A stretch of 64,000 nucleotides of DNA, from positions 5,100,064-5,164,063 of the forward strand of contig CM026424.1 in assembly GCA_014871385.1 (NCBI GenBank), given 5' to 3'. Below, in pieces: positions 49,701 through 61,020 of the stretch (the stretch's first letter is position 1; each line of letters opens with the position of its first letter). Origin of the DNA: Ceratodon purpureus (lineage: Eukaryota; Streptophyta; Bryopsida; Pseudoditrichales; Ditrichaceae). A program made the position numbers and the translations under genes. The notes below the pieces were generated by a model. It saw only the letters and a list, made by a program, of their open reading frames with translations. It did not search any database and was not told where the DNA came from.

Positions 49701-50094
49701 CTTGTTGCACATGCAGCTGAATTATGACTAGTCTGTTCTCATCATTGACATCCATTGATGTTATTTCTAGCATTCATCAATTTCAAATTTGGACTTGTGC
49801 CTCCTGTATGATTTCGGTTCTTGATGAGTGAATATGGTCTTGGTTTTGTTACAATAGTTCGGCGCTTTGGTTCCGAGTCGAATCGTTTTGTCGTTGATTA
49901 CTATTATATCATGTATATTGTTCGAAGGATGGGTCACGTTCTTGTTCGTTGATCCTGTGTCATGTGTACAGTTCATATTATCCATTGGAATAATTTGTTG
50001 CCCTGCTCTGCCCTTGCAAGGACATGTGCAGGACGTATTCCTTGCTTTCGATTTCTGAGTTTTTCTTCATCTCTCTGTTTTAAGTTTTTTTTTT

Positions 50095-50126
<32 letters not shown>

Positions 50127-50362
50127 TTTTTCTTTCCCATGTTCTTCCCTGGTGAAATACGGTTTCGACTTCCTTACTAACAGAGTTATGGTGATTTGTC
50201 CTACAGGTGACCCAATACCTACTGGAATTTAAGGCTATGTTTGAAGGCGGTAAGCATGGCTCGCTCACGGTTAGTCAAACTCTTGACAAAGACACTGGGA
50301 CAAGTTCCGATCAGGAGGATGGAACTCCTGGAGAATCTTCTGGAGGTACAGTTGACGAGTGA
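46712..50362 (+). CDS. Coiled-coil protein of unknown function, 383 aa
   Basis: Six exons, 46712-47008, 48167-48380, 48607-48836, 49159-49290, 49567-49689 and 50207-50362, all fit GT-AG and phase and give an intact 383-residue protein. Residues 30-99 are a Lys/Glu-rich coiled coil (RKEKKKQAKEERDRLKQAEK ...). Residues 100-170 are acidic and Ser/Gly-rich. Then comes a WKRREWEAPG motif, an acidic DDAGLDSELEDEEEATWDVF stretch, and a long Ala/Glu/Arg coiled coil through exons 3-5 (ARAEAEAAKKAAEEAMNEAL; ELKARLQETERQLQAKTQRV). The end is Ser/Gly/Asp-rich. The start could also be the in-frame Met at 46736. No membrane segment or enzyme motif; a scaffold or trafficking role is possible but unproven. 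The exon structure strongly supports a live gene. Confidence 0.8.
50084..50136 (+). repeat. T-rich pyrimidine tract in the last intron
   Basis: About 50 bases of T runs broken by single C, 70 bases upstream of the final acceptor of the coiled-coil gene. Confidence 0.9.
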
Positions 50363-52180
50363 TTGTGCCGAGATGCAGATTTCATCGAAACTGTTGTGAA
50401 GACCGACATGCACCGTTTGAAGAATGGACTTCTTTAACATGAATGTCCTCTCAAACCATGCATAAGCTTTTGCAAGAAGAGTTCAACACATTAAGGACCA
50501 TGAAGATTCACAGATCCAGCTTACGGCTCTGTATCCAAGTCCGAGGACAGCGAGAATTATTCTGTTCACTTTGAGGTACACATAGCTTTATGGTGTAAAC
50601 GTTCTCAGATTTGAAGGGCTAAAGAACGTGTAGATAGCACTTGATTGGCCCGCGTTGAAGATCGGTTGAATTGTGAATGTGTACAAGATTTTCTTGTGGG
50701 AAAGCTAGGTTGAAAGAGAACGAGAGGGACAGGGACTTGGTAGTGGGAAATGAGACAACCTGAATGTGGTTGTTGATTCTCCTGGGCCCTGCCAATCTGG
50801 CATATTAGTTCCTTAGCTTACCTTTCTCATTAGTATGTGCTATTCAGTGTATCTAAAAGTGGTGCTTTCATAAGGCACAAAAGTGAACACTTGAAAATAT
50901 TCATGTACTAAAGCAATATTGTACTAGAGATGCACTGCTCCATTGTTTAATCTGTTTATTTGTAGAATCTGCCTATTGTTAATTGTTCATAATCAACCTT
51001 TTGAAAGTGTTAAGATGATATGGACCGGTATTGTATTTCATTCATGACATTTACTTTTTTCTAATCTCGATGATGACCAACGTATCTCTCAATTTCTCAG
51101 TACTCCGTCAAATGGCATCTAGTGCTTCCACACTTTTAAATATGTAGTAACATTGTAAGGGCCACTTTATACTTGGGCTGGATGGAGGGCCATCTAAAAT
51201 TTTTCAAATTTCAACCAGTAGGATTGTCCAACTCTTTATAATCCAGTCCAAGGATTTTATACCTGCAGTAGTTTGGTGCTAGAATCTTTGAGCCAATTTG
51301 ATGCAATAGTGACTAAATTTTCGTTGGCTTGAAATCTAATCTTGGGCCAGAGCGAAGACTGGAAAACTGTTGAATCCGGCCCACCTTCCAAGTCAGCCCC
51401 AGGCTGTGTATAAAGTGGGCTTAAGGATACATGGAATGAGTATAAAATATGCTGTTTCTGTACATAAACAGCATAGTTGTTCTCCTAAATTTGGATGTAG
51501 TACAAAGTTGTGGGGATAGCTTGATGAGAGCAGCATGATTGCGCAGTGCTTGTGTGTGAGTGCTCTGCTGAAACGCCCCCGAATCACGGCCCAAACGGGA
51601 ACCCCCACCGCGATGCCGTTCCGTGACACAAGGCCCCCCGGGACACTGGGGACCCCAACACTCCACCAGCCACGTCGGATGGCCGTGGGGTGCAGCCACT
51701 CACGGCGGGCCCTTTCCCGGTGGGTGGGCGGGTGGGGGGGCCCGCAAGGGGTGCTGCGGGGGCAACTTACCTCGCAAGGGTTTCGTGCAGAGGCCCTGCC
51801 CTGCCCCGCCCCAGTGCCCTGCCGTGCCTGGGGTAAGTAAAGTAACTTAAGTTGGGGTTGCGTGCCAGGCACAAAAGCCTGGATGAACAAGATTGGCAAT
51901 GACCGACTCACGTCTCCCACAATACTCGGGATATCTCCAACAACGGGATATCTCCAAACCCGTCACTGCACCCACAACCGATAGTGTCCCATAACCGAGG
52001 GCCGAGGGCCGAGGGCGTACATTGGGAGGCCTTCCATGTCCGCTTTGGGTAGAGCATGCTTTTGCTTGCGAGAGAGGGTTTGGAAGTGTGACGGTTTAGG
52101 AAAAGCAGCGAGAGAGAGAGAGAGAGAGAGAGAGCCTGGCGAGAGGAGCGAGAGAGATGGTTCTTCTTCTTGGCGGAGGG
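50363..52180. other. Intergenic between coiled-coil and protease genes
   Basis: The first few hundred bases should be 3' UTR of the coiled-coil gene. A GC-rich island at 51540-51840 carries overlapping frames on both strands (the longest 175 residues on minus), with no recognisable domain. It includes a strong G-quadruplex-type run at 51719-51740. Confidence 0.45.
52110..52134 (+). repeat. (GA)n microsatellite in the protease promoter
   Basis: Twelve GA units about 210 bases upstream of the protease ATG. GAGA tracts are common core-promoter features in plants. Confidence 0.9.
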
Positions 52181-52187
52181 AGGGGTT

Positions 52188-52197
52188 GTATATAATC
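52188..52197 (+). promoter_or_regulatory. Probable TATA box of the cysteine protease gene
   Basis: Gtatataatc lies about 150 bases upstream of the start codon, after the GA tract. The spacing fits a short 5' UTR of about 120 bases. Confidence 0.6.
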
Positions 52198-52343
52198 CGT
52201 GATCAGAAACTAGAGGGTTACTCTTGAGCACTCATCCCCTCTCACTCTGCACCGCACTTCGGGCACCAGGCAGAAATTGGAGTTTCGTTTCCTCCTTTTT
52301 TCCATTGTCTTCTGTGTCTTCCTGTGTGGTGGAAATTGGCGCC

Positions 52344-54334
<1,991 letters not shown>

Positions 54335-55000
54335 CCTGTTTTCATCAACAGCGATACTAGATCTAATGGTAGAATTTTACAATTGAGTTTTACAAGACCC
54401 GTCTTGATACTCTTGAGAATGGTGGTCATTAGCTGGCGGTTTAAAAACTGCCTGCAGCTCAGAAATATCATGTATATCCTTTCAGTTGTACAGTTGGGCA
54501 ATCCATCTAGCGATGGTGCCTTCAGCAGTTATGTTTATTATGTCGAATAGTTAAACAGATTAATATAAATATTGGAATGTTGGAATTTTGGTGGGTGAGA
54601 CTCAAATGTCTGTGTGCTTGAGCAGCTGTCTATTACGGAGTACCATTTACCTTTCCTGGGAATCCATCTAAGGCTCCGCTTTCTTTCAAAATATCTACGG
54701 CTGTCTTGTACTTTAACTTGTAACTAGAAATAACACTGGATGAATTATGAAATAAAGGGGTGCACTTCTATTATTCAGTTGTTCAATTTCTTAGCTTTAG
54801 AGTGTCACAAGACTTATCTATTAAACACAATAACCAATTATGATGATACACTGTCAATTTCAGTCTGCTGTTCTCATTCAGTTGCCACAAATTTTAACCT
54901 GTGATGGTCTGGAGTAAAATTTCTGAAACTAAGTTTCATATAAATAGCTGTTCATCAGAAAATATAACTCTTACAAAATCCCCAACGAAATCCACGAAGT
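54335..55000. other. Protease 3' flank up to the piggyBac insertion
   Basis: Probable 3' UTR with an AATAAA-like string (gaaataaagg) near 54750, then plain AT-rich DNA. No gene. Confidence 0.5.
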
Positions 55001-55004
55001 TTAA

Positions 55005-55023
55005 CCCCTGACCGCTTGGGACG
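55005..55023 (+). repeat. piggyBac left terminal repeat
   Basis: CCCCTGACCGCTTGGGACG; the first 11 bases match the right end exactly and about 15 of 19 match overall. Confidence 0.9.
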
Positions 55024-55609
55024 TATTCCGTCCGTGAAGAATTGTAAAACACCGTTCACCGAGGGTAGATGAGTCTTCTCGAGGGTGGCAGAAATGGGGT
55101 TTGGATCCTTCTCGAACCCTGCGTTGGAATTACGCGGTGGTGTGTGAAAATCATATGTTCCGTACAGTGTTTCCGGTAACGAAAATTTAGAACTAAAAGC
55201 GGTGACCCGGCAGTTGGTCAGAATGTCCAAAAAGTGACCGGCTACAGCCGGTGGTGGGACGTTGGTGCATCGGATCCGAAGTGAAGGGGCACAACTGAGT
55301 AGTGGGGCGTTGGTACCCATCGCAATTCACAGCATGCAAAATGGCCAGGACGAGCACGATGGTGGTCTAGGGTTTTAGGATTTTTGGAGATAGAGTACTG
55401 CACGATTGTGCGCCACCTCGATGGATTGTCCAATCCGATTGCTTCGAGTGATGAAGGAGAGAAGTGGGCGGAGGAGTGGAGGTCGCCAACAAGAGTGGGG
55501 TTTGTTCAGTTCATCATTTTTGTGTTTCGGCGGAGTCCTTTGCGTGCCTGCGGCTCAAGGCGTACTACTTTCAATCAGAGTTTTGCTCACACGTAGGGAT
55601 TCCGCTGCG

Positions 55610-55870
55610 ATGGCGACGGCGCTGTGGGCTGGACGTGCAACTGCGGAGGAGGTATTTCGAGTACAAGATGATTTGTTCCATTGGGCGCTACAACACGGAG
55701 CCTCGAGAGTCACGGCCCAGCAGGTTGTGAATTGCTTGCAGGAGGATTTCCTACTGCGGTTGCCTATACCTGAGGCAAGTCACGATTGGCCTGAGCATCC
55801 GGGGACGAAGAACTGGCGCTACTTGTGTCGAAGGCAAATTGGAAGGTTGCTGCGCTGCGCTGCCCTGTGA
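55610..55870 (+). CDS. Small open frame in the piggyBac leader, 86 aa
   Basis: It starts at a favourable gcgATGGCG and reads MATALWAGRATAEEVFRVQD ... NWRYLCRRQIGRLLRCAAL. Similar-looking coding continues in other frames at 55840-55940 (GIPEFLNIFLQTKHWPISLD) and 55942-56202 (Arg/Ala-rich). So this may be the first part of a longer N-terminal region broken by frameshifts, or an exon. No domain recognised. Confidence 0.4.
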   Translation: MATALWAGRATAEEVFRVQDDLFHWALQHGASRVTAQQVVNCLQEDFLLRLPIPEASHDWPEHPGTKNWRYLCRRQIGRLLRCAAL

Positions 55871-56202
55871 AGGAGATCCGAGGGGCATTCCAGAGTTTCT
55901 GAACATCTTCTTGCAAACCAAGCATTGGCCAATTTCGCTCGATGAAGAGGGGTGCGAGGGCAGCAGCAGCAGAAGCAGAGCGCTTGGACGCGCGATCAAC
56001 ACGGGAGCGCCAACGGATTCGAAGGAGGCTGACTATGGCCCAAGACCTGCACCCGCCACCAACCGTAGCACCTATCGTCGAGATTGTAGAGCAGCACCTT
56101 TCTGGTGACGCAAGGTGGGGCGCCGAGGTAGAGCAGGTGACGCCAATTCGGGAGACAAATGAGCAATGTATTTCGGCAAGTAGGGTTAGAGGTCGGGGTT
56201 GA

Positions 56203-59079
56203 GGGGGGAGAACAAAAACTGGGTGTGGACATGGACGTCAGCGAGCAAGCGAAGGAAGTGACGTGCCAATTTTGGGGCTCCGATCTGGGCGTTGGCTATT
56301 AGGGGACATAGATATCAATGCAGAGGTAGGAATATTTGCAGGACATCCTAACTCTGATGGGCGTGGGCTGCTTCTAAATTTGAGATCGGGAGATGGTGCA
56401 GAGAATGTGGCACCTGCACCGGGCAATGCCAACGTCGGTGGAGCCCGTCAGGGCAGGGCTACAAGAGGATGCGGAGGAGATGGGCGCAATAGGGATACCA
56501 CAAAACCCCGAAAGCCAAGAAATTGGAGTGCCCCGGAGATCACCCCTACTCCAGGATCACCTCCGACTCTACGTAGCAGAAAGTGTCCAAGTTGTGGCCA
56601 TGTGCACCGGGCTGGCGATGAGAATAGCGTCTGCTTTTCGCGGAGTCATGAGTCTTTGCGATCACTGGTGAATTCAGCAGATACAGAGTGGCAAGTTAGA
56701 CGAACCCGTTCACGTCGAGGAGAGGGACCGGCTCCAACGGCTCCAATTACTCTTCAAGGCGCATTGGAGAGGGCAGAACACACCAACGAATGGCTGGAGG
56801 CGGTTACCAATCTTGCCGATGTGGACTTCCCTGAAGTCCTCATGGGCGTCAACTCGGGAGGCACAGGAACTTCGAGAGGCAGAGCTCTCACAGGCGTGGT
56901 TGGGAGTCATGGCGATCCAAGCCGCATTCCATGTGATGCGGTTTTCTCAAATAATCCAGAGGGGGGTACATTGCCAGAGGAAGTGTGGGTGGGGTTGGAC
57001 ACCCTACGCTTGAATCCAGCTGACTGGGGAGGATTTACTGATTTCAGGGGAAAGCCAGTGACGGCATGGAATGAGGGAAGTGTCACTTGGTGGAGTGTTC
57101 AGTTTGGAGGATCTGTCGGGTGGTACAAGCTACAGCCTCACAATTGCCTTGTTCCCGCATGCCCTCATTCAGCCGACCACTTGCACCAAGGGCCGCTGAT
57201 GTCACAGCTCAGCCAAGGGAGACTTGGAGGTATTCAGAATCAGGAAGGCGCTATGGAATTCAGGTCGCCACCACTACCTGCTGCTGGATTTGAGGCTAAT
57301 TACGGGGGGTGGACCATAGACTCAGTCGACACTGCTTGGGAGGCTGCGTATGAAGATTTCGAAGGCTTCACAGGTAATTCCTCTGATGACGAGAATTCAG
57401 ATTGGTTGTTATTAGACAATGTGGATGATCCCGGGGTAGAGGAGCCGTTTGATGTTGAAGGTTACCAGGCGTTCACTTACACGGATGTGGACCAAAACGC
57501 CGCTAAGGAGAGAATACGTCACCTGGACCGAGATGAAGAGTGGGATTAGTCGTCAAGCGTCCTCGAAGGCAACCGGTCAAGCTTCTCTAGGCCACATCCA
57601 GGACCTACACAGCGAGGGACTCGGAATAGACGAAGAGCCCGGTCCTTGTTTGACATGTGGTGGGATGATAAAGTCATCGACCGACTTGTTAGAGAGACAA
57701 ACAAGTATGCCAATCAGGCATGCACAACTTTGAACGACCCAAGGAGGAGAGGGCGACCTGCTGGGCTCAACGGTGGGCCAAGTTGGGTGCCAACAACTGC
57801 TGTTGAGCTGCGTGCTTGGCTTGGGGTAGTCATATTCATGGGGTTGAAGCAAATGCCGTCCATTCGAGCTTATTGGCGGACAGAAGCATTCTAGCAGTGT
57901 GGACTAGTTCCCAAAGTCTTCACGAGGGACCGTTTCGAAACCTTGCTCCGCTGCTTCCACTGTGTGGACAACTCCTAGGCTTTGCGAAGAGAGGATCCAC
58001 AGTATGATAAAATCCATAAGGTTCGATGGCTTATTGATCACTTTGTAGAAGTCTCCAAGGCTGTTTTCAATCTTGAGAAGATCATTACTTGTGATGAGAT
58101 CCTGATTGCGTACAGAGGCTTCCGGTCCCCAATACGGCAGTACATCCCAACTAAACCGACACGTAACGGGTTCAAGATTTGGGCAGCGGCGTGTAGCTCA
58201 AGCAGGTACATTTATCATGTGATACCTTACCTTGGCAAGGGTGGCAGGGCTGCTGAAGTAGGTCAAGGAGAACGAGTTGTGCACCAACTTACGAGTGGCC
58301 TAGAGCACAGAGGGCACATTGTCTGCTGCGACAATTTCTTTACATCCCCTCAATTGTTCGATGTTCTCTTGAGGCGCGACATCTTTGCCACCGGCACTGT
58401 AAAGGGACGTAGGATTGGCTTTCCTTCGGAGTTGTGTGGATTCGAGAAAGGTAACCATCCAAGATCTACCTTATTTTGGTCCATGCATTCCAGTAAGCGG
58501 ATGGCGGCCACTACCTGGTGTGATTCAAAACCAGTGTCGTTTCTCAGTACTTCAGCTGATCCAGTTGGCCTTGCCCTGGCTCTTTGATGGATCAAGGGTG
58601 TGCGTGAAGAGGTTCCGATTACGCCCCAACAGGCTGAGTATCAGGCACATATGAGAGGTGTTGACCTTGTAGATCAAATGAGGCGGGACTACACGGTGCA
58701 GTTTCATTCGAGGAAGTGGTGGCATAAGTTGTTTTTCTTTGCCGTGGATTCTTCTCTTCACAATGCTTGGGTGTGTTATCGTGCTGATCGGCTGGCTTGT
58801 GGAGAAGATCCCGGGGAACCGCTTCAGTTCCACTACGCTGTGCCTTCGGAACTTCTACGCCCCAAGGTTCAACAACCACGGACATGTTGCGCGCACAACC
58901 GCAGACCGAACGTTGTTCACTACACCGAAACCCACCCCTGCTTGAGACGCCAGTGTCGTGTCTGCCGGAGGAAGCAGGCACAGTATTGTGCGGCATGTGG
59001 AGTCTTCGTCTGTGAAGGGCCGTGCTTTCTCAAGGCACATACTCAGATGAAGTGGGCCCTTCGTTGCATTGGAAGCTAA
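56203..59079 (+). pseudogene. piggyBac transposase with nonsense codons
   Basis: One plus-strand frame runs from 55942 to 59079. It is stopped at 56200-56202 (TGA), 57547-57549 (TAG), 57892-57894 (TAG), 57976-57978 (TAG) and 58585-58587 (TGA), with no frameshift between them. The N-terminal 430 codons are Gly/Arg-rich, with one zinc-ribbon-like CPSCGHVH...C and an acidic end. The DDE core follows: MFDMWWDDKVIDRLVRETNK, GVVIFMGLKQMPSIRAYW, the first Asp in ITCDEILIAYRG, QYIPTKPTRNGFKIW, the second Asp in CDNFFTS, and the third Asp in W.DSKPVSFLST. Then come GVDLVDQMRRDY and KWWHKLFF, and a C-terminal Cys-rich zinc finger (CRVCRRKQAQYCAACGVFVC). All three catalytic Asp are kept. Confidence 0.88.
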
Positions 59080-60106
59080 CTCGGTTTTTTGTTTTGTAGC
59101 CTAGGTGAGAGCCACGAGTTCGGGAGAGTGGGACTCTGGTTCTCTCAACCGACATGGACGTCGCCAAAGGATCTTACCTCCAAATTACAAGCTGCCATCT
59201 CCTATCCATATCGACTGGGGTGACTCGTGGGGTGCAAGCCATACTTCACCTCCTAGGTGTGAGGATCGATGAACTCTGATGATCACCGAGTCCTTGTATT
59301 TGCTGTATATCAGGTTGAGGAACTGTGAGGTAGTGTAGTCGATACCGAAGTTGTAGGCCAGACCAGGGTGGCAAGTTTTCTCCTCGGCACTATTGCCATT
59401 CATGTGTAACCGTTCCAGCAATAAAAACAATTTTGAAAAAATCGAAAGAGTGAGTCCATTGTTCTCATTTGGCAGTGGGTGATTTTATTGTTGGTAGGGT
59501 ACCCCGGTAGAGAGACGTTGCATGTTGTTTGAACAGAATGGAATGCAAGCAAAGCACGGATCTCTCACTCAGTCTCATTAGGTCCGTCGTTGTACCGCAT
59601 CCTTGGACCGGATCAGAAGTGTCATGCCGTTAGGACAATTCCACCACCGGCTACAGGCCAGTCGCCAACATGGTACTACTCGGTCACCCATGTCCACCAA
59701 ACTCCTCCGCGAGCATCTTGCCGCATGTCTTCAATCCCTGTAGGGCTATGTTGAAACTCGTTGGTTCCGAATTTTTTTGCAGTCAATACCTTCCCCACAC
59801 CTGATGGTACTCAGCGAAGGATTTCACAATTGAAGCTTTCTTGCTCGAATTAGACGTAGCTGAATATCGCCGAACCTCAAAACGAGCACTGGTTTCAGGA
59901 AGCAGGTGTCCGATCAAGAACTATACTTTGCAAATCCGTTCGGTGGATCCCTGCAATTCCTCGTACACATTATGCATATGTGGGTGAGAAATCTTATCCA
60001 ACGGTGAAGTTTTGCGAGGTATGACCATTTGGCAAGGATCTCGGTTTTCCTGGAGCTGCCTCGAACAGCGTGTCACTAACGCTTTCACGTTCTGGGCGGT
60101 CAGGGG
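59080..60106. other. piggyBac 3' untranslated and subterminal region
   Basis: No further open frame of note between the transposase stop and the right terminal repeat. An aataaaaaca string near 59420 could serve as a polyadenylation signal. Confidence 0.5.
60088..60106 (-). repeat. piggyBac right terminal repeat
   Basis: Reads CCCCTGACCGCCCAGAACG on the minus strand, mirroring 55005-55023; TTAA follows at 60107-60110. Confidence 0.9.
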
Positions 60107-60240
60107 TTAAGTAGGTTGAACTTTTCATAGAAGAATTAGCACTGAGCATTTGTCAAGATACGTACAACCACCCCTCTTGTTGTAGAGTCAGGTACAGCTC
60201 AATTACAAATTCTTGTTTTCGTAAGGGAAAAAAACCTTCA

Positions 60241-60556
60241 TTACTGCCCTCCCAAGAGCTCAAAAACTGGTATTTTACCATGAAATTTTTACCACAACAT
60301 CATCTTCAAGTTAATAACACATGTACCAAATTTCAAGGCCAGAAAATCTACAAAAAAAAGATATTCAAAATCTACCAACATGTGTAGCTAAGAAAAATAA
60401 AATTAATACTACCACCCTTGACAACCTCCCAAAGAATGGAAAAAGAGAATTTGGCCATGAAAATTTTAGCACGAGATCATCTCTATGTTGATAATATGGG
60501 GTAAAAATCTCAACTTCAAAAGATTTGACCACAAAGAGGTATTTGAAATCTACCAA
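60241..60556. repeat. Diverged tandem pair of about 170 bp
   Basis: Blocks at 60241-60380 and 60413-60556 share order and wording: cctcccaa.a, ccatgaaa.tttt, catc.tc.a.gtt.ataa, and .aaatctaccaa at the end of each. Confidence 0.55.
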
Positions 60557-60858
60557 GAGAGAGAGAAACTACGGTCTCCGGAGGAGACCGAAGTGAATTA
60601 AGTGATTGTTCGATCCACCCCCAATCCGATGCCCACAGGACAAAGGTATGGAAGTAAAGATCTACTCCCCCCTTTTGAGAGTAGACACTTTAGCCACAAA
60701 GTAACCAGTAACCGGTAACCAGTAACAAGTAACAGGTAACAGTAGTGATTATCTTCTCGAAATTCATTTGATTGCGATTTTGGACACCAAGCCACGAGCT
60801 CATTGTTGGTTGGAGGTGAGTGTTTGTCTCATTTATGTGGTCCGGGTTCGAACCCTGA
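60555..60858 (+). repeat. Dispersed repeat with tRNA-like 3' segment, copy 2
   Basis: Matches 44466-44738 over its length. The tRNA-like part has an A-box-like GAGCTCATTGTTGGTTGG at 60796 and a perfect B box, GGTTCGAACCC, around 60845. Inside is a (GTAACMA)n microsatellite at 60701-60743 that copy 1 lacks. The downstream 60860-61020 could be the body of a SINE, but copy 1 does not share it. Confidence 0.65.
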
Positions 60859-61020
60859 TGGACTCGTTTGAGTGGATGTGGGGGATGAAGTGGCTTGGTA
60901 CTGCTGGGTGAGCGATCGCAGGCAGTAAATGAGTTGTGCCAACCAACAGCCCCCTTTGCGAGAAGTTGACAAGAGACTTGACACCCGTATGCTAATAATT
61001 TAAATAAAGTAGCTCTAGCT
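60859..61020. other. Short gene-free spacer
   Basis: About 160 bases between the tRNA-like repeat and the retroelement end, finishing in A- and T-rich runs. Confidence 0.4.

Larger units (their letters stand above)
55001..60110 (+). mobile_element. piggyBac DNA transposon flanked by TTAA
   Basis: The element spans 55005-60106 (5,102 bp). It begins CCCCTGACCGC and ends GCGGTCAGGGG, an exact 11-bp inverted repeat with weaker matching further in. TTAA flanks both sides (55001-55004, 60107-60110), the target this superfamily always uses. The plus-strand body encodes a piggyBac transposase (DDE_Tnp_1_7) in one frame to 59079, broken by nonsense codons, and a small upstream open frame. It sits 0.7 kb downstream of the cysteine protease gene in the same orientation. 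piggyBac elements are common in animals and some algae and protists, but I know of few from land plants. Confidence 0.93.

Noticed and set aside
51393-51920. 175-residue minus-strand frame in a GC-rich island
   Set aside because: Overlaps open frames on the other strand; GC-rich composition explains the lack of stops.
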